Shown here in pieces: positions 7,085-15,022 of a DNA stretch of 18,341 nt; position 1 is the stretch's first letter; each line of letters opens with the position of its first letter. Origin of the DNA: Porticoccaceae bacterium (GTDB lineage Bacteria; Pseudomonadota; Gammaproteobacteria; Pseudomonadales; Porticoccaceae). Location: assembly GCA_023255165.1 (NCBI GenBank), contig JALRJD010000319.1:1-18341 (forward strand), given 5' to 3'. Below the pieces are notes generated by a model. The model was not told where the DNA came from, made no database searches, and saw only the letters and a program-made list of their open reading frames with translations. Made by a program: the position numbers and the translations under genes.

Positions 7085-10000
7085 ACTCGTCAATCGCATG
7101 GTTTGTTCGCAATCCGATTGCCTCAAACCTGCTAATGATTTTGATTCTCTGCGCCGGCATTATCGCCGGCAGTGGCATGGGCAAAGAGGTGTTTCCTTCA
7201 ACGCCGGTTAACTTTATCACCATCTCCATGCCCTACCCCGGCGCCGGACCGCGGGAAGTGGAAGAGCAAATTGTGGTGCGCATTGAAGAGGCCATTTACA
7301 GTCTCGAAGGTATCAAGCATATTTGGGGCAAGGCGCGCCAGAGTCAGGGCTCGGTGACGGTCGAAGTCGATGATGGCTACGATATAACCAAGATGCTCAA
7401 CGATATCAAAGGCCGGGTTGACTCGATTATCACCTTTCCCGGCGATGCCGAACGCCCGATTGTCACCGAGGAGATTAGGCGCGAAGAGGTGATTCGCGTG
7501 GCGCTGTTTGGCGATGCCGACGAAGCGGTTTTGCGCGAGTATGGCCAGCGCATCCGCAATGATTTGGCGGCGCTGCCTAATGTTGATTTTGTCGAGCTGT
7601 GGGGTGTGCGTGAACCGCAGATTGATATCGAGCTCTCTGAAATCAATATGCGCCGCTACGGTATCACTTTCGACAAGGTTGTCAGCGCCGTGCGCCAGTC
7701 GTCGCTCAACCTGCCCGCCGGAACCATTCGCGCGGACAGCGGCGATATCCAGATTCAAACCCGCGGCCAGGCTTACTACGAAGAAGACTTTAACAATATT
7801 GTCGTCTCCAGCCGCGCCGATGGCACCGAGATCAAAATTGCAGATGTCGCCCGCGTGGTCGATGGTTTTGAGGAGCGCAATCTGCGCACCCGCTTTAATA
7901 GTCAAAAGGCGGTTTTTCTCGGCATTAGTGTGGGCAACAACCCCGATGTTGTGGCCACCACCGATGCGGTAAAAGGTTATGTGGCGGCCGGCTCAACCTT
8001 TCTGCCACCTGGTTTGCAACTGGCAACCTGGAAAGATTTTTCCAATATGTTTTCCGGGCGTCTGGCGCTGCTGTCAAAAAATGCCATCGGCGGTCTGGTG
8101 CTGGTTTTTGTGGTGCTGATGTTATTTCTGCGCCCGCAACTGGCATTTTGGGTGGCGCTGGGTATCGCCATCGCCTATATGGGCGCGCTGTGGGTGCTGC
8201 CAAGTATTGGTCTGACCCTGAATATGATGTCGATGTTCTCGTTTTTGCTGATTCTCGGCATTATTGTCGACGACGCGATTATTGTCGGCGAGAGCATCTA
8301 TCGCCATCAGCAGCTCGGCTATGACGGCGACACCGCGGCGCAACTTGGCACTCAGTCGGTTTCCAAACCGGTGTTGCTGGCGGTGGTCAGCACCATGATT
8401 GTGTTTTTGCCGATGTTGTTTCTGCCCGGCATATGGCCCAAGTTTCTCTGGGCGATACCCACGGTTACCCTGGTGGCGCTGTCGTTTTCGCTGATTGAGT
8501 CTTTCTGGATTCTGCCCTCGCATCTGGCCAAAATGAAACCGGAAAAGCCGGCGACAACCAGAGTTGGCATTGCTATTCGAAAAATCCGCCAGCGCTTTGC
8601 CGATGGTCTGGGCAGCTTCGCCAACCATATCTACACGCCGTTTCTGCAGCGAGCGCTCGAGTGGCGCGCACTGACCTTGATCTCGTTTGGTCTGGCCTTT
8701 GTGCTGTCGATTACACTGGTTGGGGCGGGCTATATTCAGCAACGCTTTATGCCCGATGTGCCCTCTGATTTTCTCTCCATGCGCATTGAGATGCCCGACG
8801 GTTTCTCCATGGAAGGCAAGCTTGAGATCACCCAGCGCGCGGAACGTGCCGCCCGCTTACTGGCCGATGACCCGATCATTAAAGAGCAGGTCGATACCGA
8901 CAAACTGATCGCCAACCAGCTGTCGTTTATGTATGGCGATACCATCCGTCTGATGCTCGAGCTGCAGCCAGATATGAGTGGCGAGATCAGTCCAACACTG
9001 GTTGCCGAGCGCTGGCAAAGTCTGATTGGCGAGATTCCTCAGGCCAAGACCTTTAATGTGAATGCCTCGGCGGCGGGTCGCGATGGCGGCCCCCGCGTTA
9101 CCGCGGTGCTGACCTCGAATAATCTCGATCAGCTAACGGCAGCAGCGTTTTTTCTGAAAGAACGGATGCGTGATATTCCCGGCGCACGCAATATTCGCGA
9201 CGATATCCACTCCGGTCGCTCGGATATCGATATCAGCTTGCGTCCCTACGCCAACAGTTTTGGCATTGGTTTGTCTGACGTCGCGCGGCAGGTGCGGCAG
9301 GGTTTTTATGGCGCCGAGGCGCAGCGGGTTCCCCGCGGCCGCGATGATGTGCGGGTGATGGTGCGCTATCCAAAGCAGGAGCGCGGCCAGGTTGATACGC
9401 TGGATACCATGCGCATTCGCACCCCCAACGGAACCGAAGTGCCGTTTTACTCGGTGGCTGAGGCCTCCTATGTGCCGGGCTACACGCGTATTAATCGCCA
9501 GGATCGCCAGCGCAGCGTCAAGATCTCAGCGCAGCCTACCTCCGGCAAGATGACCGTTGATGAGATGGCGCAGATACTGTTCGACGAGATTGGCCCTGAA
9601 TTGCAGCGGCTCTATCCCGACGTTTATCTGATTAAAGATGAAGAGCTGGCCGAGCAGGATGAGTTTTTCTCCAGCGCCATCAAGCTGTTTTTGCTGGCAC
9701 TGGGCATGATCTACATCCTGATGGCGGTGGAGTTTAAATCCTACCTCAAGCCACTGGGGGTGCTCTCCGCGGTGCCATTCGGGATTATGGGCGCGATTTT
9801 TGGTCACTTCCTGATGGGGCTTAACTTTAGCGTGCTGTCATTTATGGGCGTGCTGGCGGCATCGGGCGTGGTGGTCAACGACAACCTGGTGTTGATCGAC
9901 CGAATTAATCAGCTTCGCGAAGAGGGCCTGGCGGTGACCGAGGCGCTGATTCGTGCCGGGCAGGATCGTTTCAGGCCGATTATTCTCACTTCCCTGACCA

Positions 10001-10209
10001 CCTTTATTGGCCTGGCGCCGATTTTGATGGAAACCAGCATGCAGGCGCGCTTCCTGATTCCGATGATCGCTTCTCTGGCATTTGGTGTGTTGTTTGCCAC
10101 CGTGGTGACGCTGGTGTTTGTGCCTTGCCTCTATCTCTCCGGGGCACGCCTGAAAGCACGACTGCAGGGCAAGACTCCGCCAGCGGCGTTGGAAACCGCC
10201 AGCCAGTAA
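7081..10209 (+). CDS. RND-family efflux pump, inner-membrane transporter (HAE1-type)
   Basis: The 1042-residue length is that of an AcrB-like pump. It has TM1 near the N-terminus (about residues 13-32), the first periplasmic loop, TM2-TM6 (about 335-480), a second large loop, and a final membrane block (about 860-1020). TM4 contains GIIVDDAIIVGES with D397 and D398, matching the proton-relay pair D407/D408 of AcrB. The TM10 segment reads GVVVNDNLVLIDR, so asparagine (N933) occupies the place of AcrB Lys940. The TM11 arginine region (RFRPIILTSL) is kept. The asparagine version also occurs in other RND pumps, so the protein need not be broken. Substrates cannot be read from sequence; drugs, dyes or lipids are possible. 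It is coupled to the adaptor upstream and converges on yajL 23 nt away, with no obvious terminator between. Confidence 0.95.
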   Translation: MNSSIAWFVRNPIASNLLMILILCAGIIAGSGMGKEVFPSTPVNFITISMPYPGAGPREVEEQIVVRIEEAIYSLEGIKHIWGKARQSQGSVTVEVDDGYDITKMLNDIKGRVDSIITFPGDAERPIVTEEIRREEVIRVALFGDADEAVLREYGQRIRNDLAALPNVDFVELWGVREPQIDIELSEINMRRYGITFDKVVSAVRQSSLNLPAGTIRADSGDIQIQTRGQAYYEEDFNNIVVSSRADGTEIKIADVARVVDGFEERNLRTRFNSQKAVFLGISVGNNPDVVATTDAVKGYVAAGSTFLPPGLQLATWKDFSNMFSGRLALLSKNAIGGLVLVFVVLMLFLRPQLAFWVALGIAIAYMGALWVLPSIGLTLNMMSMFSFLLILGIIVDDAIIVGESIYRHQQLGYDGDTAAQLGTQSVSKPVLLAVVSTMIVFLPMLFLPGIWPKFLWAIPTVTLVALSFSLIESFWILPSHLAKMKPEKPATTRVGIAIRKIRQRFADGLGSFANHIYTPFLQRALEWRALTLISFGLAFVLSITLVGAGYIQQRFMPDVPSDFLSMRIEMPDGFSMEGKLEITQRAERAARLLADDPIIKEQVDTDKLIANQLSFMYGDTIRLMLELQPDMSGEISPTLVAERWQSLIGEIPQAKTFNVNASAAGRDGGPRVTAVLTSNNLDQLTAAAFFLKERMRDIPGARNIRDDIHSGRSDIDISLRPYANSFGIGLSDVARQVRQGFYGAEAQRVPRGRDDVRVMVRYPKQERGQVDTLDTMRIRTPNGTEVPFYSVAEASYVPGYTRINRQDRQRSVKISAQPTSGKMTVDEMAQILFDEIGPELQRLYPDVYLIKDEELAEQDEFFSSAIKLFLLALGMIYILMAVEFKSYLKPLGVLSAVPFGIMGAIFGHFLMGLNFSVLSFMGVLAASGVVVNDNLVLIDRINQLREEGLAVTEALIRAGQDRFRPIILTSLTTFIGLAPILMETSMQARFLIPMIASLAFGVLFATVVTLVFVPCLYLSGARLKARLQGKTPPAALETASQ

Positions 10210-10232
10210 TTGGATGTGGTGGTAGTCGCCGG

Positions 10233-10817
10233 TTAGTAGTAAGCCGTAGCTGACGTGGTCAACACCATCGCGGAGCCCACCTCTTCCCGTTTGACCACGC
10301 CGCAGAGCTGTTCAACCAGCTCGAGGGCAAAGTCCAGCGCCGTGCCCGGCCCCTGACTGGTAATGCAGTTGCCATCAACAACCACGCGCGCCGCGGCGTC
10401 AACCTCTCTGGCGTGCAGTGACTGGGTGGTGCCGGGATAGCCGGTAGCGGTTTTGTCTGTCAACAGTCCTTTGGAACCCAACACCAGTGCCGGTGCCGCG
10501 CAGATCGCCGCATACAATTTTCCCTGCGCGGCCTGATCGCGAAGCAATGCATCCAGCACAGAATGTTCGGCAAGGTGATCCGAGCCGGGCAATCCACCCG
10601 GTACAGCAATCAGGTCATAGCTGTTTTTCGCGCAGTCATCGAGCATCACATCGGCGACAATTCGAGTGCCGCGCGAAGCGCAAATCTGCAGCTGGCCATG
10701 AGCGCTGGCACTGGCCACAGTGACCTCCACGCCGGCTCTGCGCAACACGTCAATAATGGTGATTGCTTCCATTTCTTCGCTGCCTTCAGCGAGTGGAACA
10801 AGTGCCGTTTTAATCAT
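10233..10817 (-). CDS. yajL: DJ-1/PfpI superfamily protein, YajL-like
   Basis: The 194-residue cytoplasmic protein aligns end to end with E. coli YajL and human DJ-1. It shows GSEEMEA (12-18, with E17 at the place of DJ-1 Glu18), VPGG (72-75), the nucleophile elbow AAICAAPA with C106, and the C-terminal block SQGPGTALDFALELVE. The cysteine/glutamate pair is the redox-sensitive active site of the family. YajL/DJ-1 proteins are linked to oxidative-stress defence and to handling of reactive carbonyls; a deglycase role is disputed. The start at 10817 is preceded by AAGGGA about 7 nt away. It is divergent, across 74 nt, from the gene series containing gshA. Confidence 0.9.
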   Translation of the reverse strand: MIKTALVPLAEGSEEMEAITIIDVLRRAGVEVTVASASAHGQLQICASRGTRIVADVMLDDCAKNSYDLIAVPGGLPGSDHLAEHSVLDALLRDQAAQGKLYAAICAAPALVLGSKGLLTDKTATGYPGTTQSLHAREVDAAARVVVDGNCITSQGPGTALDFALELVEQLCGVVKREEVGSAMVLTTSATAYY

Positions 10818-10891
10818 GGTTTTCCCTTTTTATCCGTTACCCACATACGTTACACTGTGCCGCAAATCTTTCTAACTGTCACGGACTTGGC

Positions 10892-11164
10892 ATGAAAATC
10901 TATATTATCAAAAGTCATGATGGAAGCATTTTGGGCAAGGATCTCGAGTGGCTTGACGGCTCGGATGCCAACCAGGTTTACAGCGCTCAGCACCGCGATA
11001 TTGCGCTTAATCAACTGATTGAATTAAACGCCAAAGATATTCATTTACGCGCCGGTATTATTGAATGCGAAGCCGATAAAAAAGGCCGCCCGGTCCTGCT
11101 GCTGGAAGCTTCAGCAATAGAATCCAACGCTCCCGCCAATATCGATCAAACCAACGCGGCCTGA
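10892..11164 (+). CDS. Small protein of unknown function upstream of gshA
   Basis: This 90-residue soluble, acidic protein is not one I recognise. The N-terminal MKIYIIKSHDGSILGKDLEW looks like two beta-strands, followed by a helix-like, alanine/leucine-containing middle (about 33-48). A strand with two charged turns (LRAGIIECEADKKGRPVLLLEA) comes next, then an unstructured Asn/Ala-rich tail. It has one cysteine, no signal peptide and no membrane segment. It ends 14 nt before gshA, so the two are very likely cotranscribed. The Shine-Dalgarno is weak (GGA at 10883-10885). A role in glutathione synthesis is suggested only by position. Confidence 0.75.
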   Translation: MKIYIIKSHDGSILGKDLEWLDGSDANQVYSAQHRDIALNQLIELNAKDIHLRAGIIECEADKKGRPVLLLEASAIESNAPANIDQTNAA

Positions 11165-11178
11165 TCAGGAGCGCCCAG

Positions 11179-12771
11179 TTGTCATTTCAAACCCGCCTTG
11201 CAGCGCTTGAAGACGCCACCAAGTCTCCGTTGCTGAAAAACATTGCCCGCGGCATCGAAAAAGAGAGCCTCAGAGTCCAGCCCTCCGGCCATCTGGCCAC
11301 CACTGCGCACCCCAAAACTCTGGGCAGCGCACTGACCCACCCTTCTATTACCACCGACTACTCAGAGGCGCTGCTGGAATTTATCACTGCGCCCTCGGCA
11401 TCGATAGACGACGTGCTCAACGAACTCGAAGAGATTCACAGCTACACCTATCAACAGATCGGCGACGAGCTACTGTGGGTCAGCAGTATGCCCTGCCAGC
11501 TTGGCGACGACAGCAGCATTCCGGTCGCTCAATACGGCAGTTCAAACACCGGGCGCATGAAAACTGTTTATCGTCTCGGCCTCGGTCATCGCTACGGCCG
11601 CTTGATGCAGACTATCGCCGGGATTCACTACAATTTCTCGGTGCCGGATGAACTCTGGCAAACATTGCAGACTCTTGAGGGCAACCAACAGTCGCTGCAG
11701 GATTTTAAAACCGAGGGCTATTTTGCGCTGATTCGAAACTTCAGACGCTATTTCTGGCTGTTGCTCTATCTGTTTGGCGCGGCGCCAGCAGTGTGTAAAA
11801 GTTTTGTTCGCGGCCGCCAACACGAGCTGGTTGCGGTTGGCGATGACAGCCACAGTCTGCACCTGCCCTATGCCACCTCGCTGCGCATGGGTAACCTTGG
11901 CTATCAAAGCGATGCGCAGAGTTCGCTGGTGATCTGTTACAACGATATTGGCCAGTACAGCAAGACCTTAAAGGGCGCGCTGGAAACACCCTATCAGCCC
12001 TATGAAGAGATTGGCCTGAAAGACGAACAGGGCAATTACAAACAGCTGACAACCAATCTGCTGCAGATTGAAAATGAGTTTTACAGCCCGATTCGGCCCA
12101 AGCGCACGGCGGCGGCAGGTGAAACACCACTTGAGGCGCTGCAAAAAAATGGCGTGGAATATATCGAAGTGCGCTGTGTTGATTTAAACCCGCTGTTGCC
12201 CTGCGGCATTGATAAACAAACCATCCAGTTTCTCGATACGTTTTTGCTGTTCTGCCTGCTTAAAGAAAGCCCGCGAACCCACAATGCCGAGTACTACCAG
12301 ATCCACGAAAATCAGCGCCGCACTGTCGCCAGTGGCCGCGATCCCGAGTTGGAGCTGCTTGACGATAACCGCTCGCGCAAGCTGGTTGACTGGGGTCTGG
12401 CACTGACAGAACAGATGCAGCCGGTTGCGGCGCTGCTCGATGGCGCCAACCAGAGCTCGGATTATGCATCGGTGTTACAGACCATGGTCACTCGCCTGCA
12501 CGACAACAGCCTGACACCCGCGGCTATTTTACTGGCGGAAATGAACAATAATCATGAAACCTACTTCCGCATGGCAATGCGCAAGGCGCAGGAGCATCGC
12601 GACTATTTTCAGCAGCGCGCGCCAACGCCGGAGCTGATTGAGAAATACCAGCGGCTGGCCAGCGAATCGCTGGTCGAACAACAACAGATTGAAGCGGCAG
12701 ACAGCCTCTCATTTGATGAGTTTCTCGCCGATTACCTCAGTCAGCGGGCGGCCAATACCGCGCCCGTTTAA
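11179..12771 (+). CDS. gshA: Glutamate-cysteine ligase (gamma-glutamylcysteine synthetase)
   Basis: This enzyme joins glutamate and cysteine with ATP, the first and rate-limiting step of glutathione synthesis in the cytoplasm. The 530-residue protein is of the E. coli GshA type (about 518 residues) throughout. Conserved blocks include ARGIEKESLRV (23-33), LATTAHPKTLGSALTH (39-54), ITTDYSEALLEFIT (57-70), SSMPC and the YIEVRCVDLNP segment. The start is TTG 11179, supported by AGGAG at 11167-11171 with 7-nt spacing, and the N-terminus it gives matches the family start. gshB is not in the window. It follows the 90-aa unknown gene by 14 nt and precedes dsbB by 42 nt, likely in one operon. The rare TTG start may lower translation. 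Confidence 0.97.
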   Translation: MSFQTRLAALEDATKSPLLKNIARGIEKESLRVQPSGHLATTAHPKTLGSALTHPSITTDYSEALLEFITAPSASIDDVLNELEEIHSYTYQQIGDELLWVSSMPCQLGDDSSIPVAQYGSSNTGRMKTVYRLGLGHRYGRLMQTIAGIHYNFSVPDELWQTLQTLEGNQQSLQDFKTEGYFALIRNFRRYFWLLLYLFGAAPAVCKSFVRGRQHELVAVGDDSHSLHLPYATSLRMGNLGYQSDAQSSLVICYNDIGQYSKTLKGALETPYQPYEEIGLKDEQGNYKQLTTNLLQIENEFYSPIRPKRTAAAGETPLEALQKNGVEYIEVRCVDLNPLLPCGIDKQTIQFLDTFLLFCLLKESPRTHNAEYYQIHENQRRTVASGRDPELELLDDNRSRKLVDWGLALTEQMQPVAALLDGANQSSDYASVLQTMVTRLHDNSLTPAAILLAEMNNNHETYFRMAMRKAQEHRDYFQQRAPTPELIEKYQRLASESLVEQQQIEAADSLSFDEFLADYLSQRAANTAPV

Positions 12772-12813
12772 GGCCTCATTCCGTCAGGGCAAAGCTATTT
12801 CAAGGAGAAAAAC

Positions 12814-13305
12814 GTGAATCTGCCAAACAACCAAACCCTGAGCCTGACCATGGCGGCGGCCTGCGCGCTGTTAATTGCCGTGGCGGTGTTCTACTTTCAA
12901 AACAGTCTCGGCCTCGAGCCCTGTTATCTGTGCATTACCCAGCGTGTATTTGTGATCGCCGTCGGCGTCATTTTCCTGCTGGCCGGGCTGCATAATCCGG
13001 CCCGCGCGGGACAGAGAATCTATGCCGGCCTGGCCGCTCTAACCGCAATCGGCGGTGGCTTTTTCTCGATCAAGCAGCTCTGGTTGCAGAGCCTGCCGGA
13101 AGATAAGGTGCCTGCCTGCGGGCCGCCGGTGGACTATCTTTTCGATGCCTTTTCGCCCTCCGAGGCGCTGAGTATGTTGCTGCGCGGCGACGGCAACTGC
13201 GCCGAGGTTCAGTGGCAACTGTTCGGGTTGAGCATGCCAGCATGGGTGTTGATCTGCTTTGTCGGTCTGGCTGGCGTGGCGCTTTTCCAAATTCTGCGTA
13301 AATGA
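12814..13305 (+). CDS. dsbB: Disulfide bond formation protein DsbB
   Basis: The 163-residue protein has four membrane segments and the four catalytic cysteines of DsbB: C37 and C40 (CYLC) in the first periplasmic loop, and C102 and C129 in the second. DsbB re-oxidises DsbA in the periplasm and passes electrons to ubiquinone or menaquinone. The order and spacing match E. coli DsbB (C41, C44, C104, C130). The start is GTG 12814 with a strong AAGGAG (12802-12807) 6 nt upstream. Its stop overlaps the lrgA start by 4 nt (ATGA), so the two are probably translationally coupled. dsbA is not in the window. Confidence 0.95.
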   Translation: MNLPNNQTLSLTMAAACALLIAVAVFYFQNSLGLEPCYLCITQRVFVIAVGVIFLLAGLHNPARAGQRIYAGLAALTAIGGGFFSIKQLWLQSLPEDKVPACGPPVDYLFDAFSPSEALSMLLRGDGNCAEVQWQLFGLSMPAWVLICFVGLAGVALFQILRK

Positions 13306-13652
13306 AAAAACTCGTAGTCGGCCTGCTGATACTGGTTTTTTTTCACGGGCTCGGTGAGCAGGGTGTTAAATGGCTGGAGCTTGAAGTGCCCGGCCAGCTG
13401 TTGGGCATGATTCTGCTGCTTGTGGTTCTGAGCGTAAACAACTCTCTGCTGTCGTGGCTGGAATCCGCCAGCAGCCAGTTGATACGTTATATCGGACTTC
13501 TTTTTGTGCCCGTCACTACCGGAGCGTTTTTTCTCGGCCCGGAGATCGCCGGCCAGTTTCCGCAAATTGCCGCAGTGCTGATTGGCAGCACCATTGTTGC
13601 ACAGTGGTTTATGGGCCTGGTGATACGCGCTGTGAGCAAGTCCAATGAATGA
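13302..13652 (+). CDS. lrgA: CidA/LrgA family membrane protein
   Basis: The 116-residue protein has about four hydrophobic helices and the CidA/LrgA signature: VPGQLLGMILLLVVL near residues 29-43, and LLFVPVTTGAFF near 66-77. Family members in Staphylococcus were described as holin-like or antiholin-like. In other bacteria and plants, LrgA/LrgB pairs or fusions act in pyruvate or glycolate export and import, so lysis is not implied. It overlaps dsbB by 4 nt and lrgB by 8 nt, indicating a single transcript. No LytSR-type or CidR-type regulator is adjacent. Confidence 0.9.
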   Translation: MKKLVVGLLILVFFHGLGEQGVKWLELEVPGQLLGMILLLVVLSVNNSLLSWLESASSQLIRYIGLLFVPVTTGAFFLGPEIAGQFPQIAAVLIGSTIVAQWFMGLVIRAVSKSNE

Positions 13653-14364
13653 GATGCTGATGCATCAGTGGCAGCTTATCGCCGGCAGCTCATGGCCGCT
13701 GCTGCTTTCGGTAATCGGGTTTGTTATTGGTCTGCGGATCTACAATCGTTCCGGCAAAGTGTCACTGCTGCATCCGCTGCTGATTGCCACACCGCTTATC
13801 TATTTCACCCTCAATCTGATCGAACTGGACTTTAGCCTCTATTACCAGGGCAATGGTCTACTCACTTGGCTATTGGGTCCGGCAACCGTGGCGCTAGCGG
13901 TACCACTCTCACAGCAGCTGCGGCAGCTGCCGGCGCTGTTTAAACCGCTGTCGATTGCACTGCTGCTGGGCGGACTGTTTGCCACCCTGATTGCACTGGT
14001 GATGGTGAAGCTGTTTGGTCTCAACGACACCATTTTACTATCGCTGGCACCCAAGTCGGTGACCTCGCCAATTGCGCTGGGTCTGGTGGAACAGCTCGGC
14101 GGTATTACCGGGCTGCTGGCGATGGCGACAATGGTCACCGGGCTGGCCGGCATTGTGGTGGCGAAAACGGTTTTTCAGCTTACCGGCGTTGCCGATGAGC
14201 GCTGGCAGGGGCTGATTCTGGGGGTCACCGCCCACGCCATTGGTACCGCCAAAGCCTTTGAAACCAGTCCCCGTTGCGGCGCCTTTGCCACTCTGGGGAT
14301 GGGCTTAAACGGTATCTGGACTTCGCTGTTTTTACCGGTAGCAGTCGGCCTTTTTGTCAGCTGA
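13645..14364 (+). CDS. lrgB: LrgB/CidB family membrane protein
   Basis: The 239-residue, strongly hydrophobic protein is of normal LrgB length. Diagnostic segments are LAPKSVTSPIALGLVEQLGG and the C-terminal GVTAHAIGTAKAFE, which form the conserved re-entrant regions of the family. It probably works with LrgA as a membrane pair moving small carboxylates or affecting envelope stability. ATG 13645 overlaps the end of lrgA by 8 nt; ATG 13654 (Met4) is an alternative start. No strong Shine-Dalgarno is seen, so translation may depend on coupling to lrgA. The gap of 67 nt to rsd is the widest inside this series and could hold a separate rsd promoter. Confidence 0.92.
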   Translation: MNEMLMHQWQLIAGSSWPLLLSVIGFVIGLRIYNRSGKVSLLHPLLIATPLIYFTLNLIELDFSLYYQGNGLLTWLLGPATVALAVPLSQQLRQLPALFKPLSIALLLGGLFATLIALVMVKLFGLNDTILLSLAPKSVTSPIALGLVEQLGGITGLLAMATMVTGLAGIVVAKTVFQLTGVADERWQGLILGVTAHAIGTAKAFETSPRCGAFATLGMGLNGIWTSLFLPVAVGLFVS

Positions 14365-14431
14365 GTGTTTATTCTTCGGCGCAAAACAAAGTAAACTGGT
14401 GGTCCACAAGGGAGTGACGAGGTTACACGCT

Positions 14432-14920
14432 ATGCTTAACGATCTGCAAAAACTGAAACAACATTGGGGCGGTGTCAGCGACATCGTTGATCGCTGGCTC
14501 GAAGAGCGCCGCGAGCTGCTGGTCAAGTACTGTGAGCTGGTAGAGATCCACGATTTCGACGGTAACAACCAGAGCCATGGTGAGAAGCTGAAAGGCTTCT
14601 GTGAAGTGATGGTCGACTATGTTTCGGTAGGCCACTTTGAAGTCTACGAAGAACTGGTCAAAGAGGCCAAAGCCTTTAGTGATAAAGAGGGTTTAAAAAC
14701 CGGGGCCGACCTGATGGACAGGATCCAACCTTCCACTGAAGCGGTTCTCGACTTTAATGACAAATACCTCGCCACCGACGATCTGGAGAGCCTTCACACT
14801 GACCTTTCAGTGGTTGGCGAAGCGCTCGAGCAGCGCTTTGAAACCGAGGACAAGATGATTGAAGTGCTGCACAACGCGCATCTCGAACAACTCCAGACAC
14901 CCAATCCGCTTAGCGTTTAA
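14432..14920 (+). CDS. rsd: Rsd/AlgQ family anti-sigma-70 regulator
   Basis: The 162-residue soluble, mainly helical protein matches Rsd (158 residues) and AlgQ (160). Key blocks are an N-terminal DLQKLKQHWGGVSDIVDRWL helix, then RRELLVKYCELVE, then LKGFCEVMVDYVSVGHFEVYE. Rsd binds region 4 of sigma-70 and shifts RNA polymerase toward other sigma factors in stationary phase; AlgQ also affects alginate and virulence genes in Pseudomonas. The frame is open upstream to 14354 inside lrgB, but ATG 14432 matches the family start and has ACGAGG at 14417-14422. It is the last gene before a strong terminator. In P. aeruginosa, algQ also neighbours a dsbB homologue (dsbH), as I recall. Confidence 0.92.
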   Translation: MLNDLQKLKQHWGGVSDIVDRWLEERRELLVKYCELVEIHDFDGNNQSHGEKLKGFCEVMVDYVSVGHFEVYEELVKEAKAFSDKEGLKTGADLMDRIQPSTEAVLDFNDKYLATDDLESLHTDLSVVGEALEQRFETEDKMIEVLHNAHLEQLQTPNPLSV

Positions 14921-14931
14921 GCGCTGCCGAT

Positions 14932-14969
14932 AAAACAAAAAGCCCCGACATGTCGGGGCTTTTTGTTTT
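14932..14969. terminator. Bidirectional rho-independent terminator between rsd and the FKBP gene
   Basis: A perfect inverted repeat with 19-nt arms: AAAACAAAAAGCCCCGACA and its exact complement, centred at 14950/14951. The GC core GCCCCGACA/TGTCGGGGC is flanked by A runs on one side and T runs on the other, so it should stop transcription from both rsd (plus) and the FKBP gene (minus), which converge here. Confidence 0.92.
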
Positions 14970-15022
14970 GCTTTTAACTGAACTTTTAATGATTGATTAC
15001 GACCAACTGGCCGCCAGACTGT

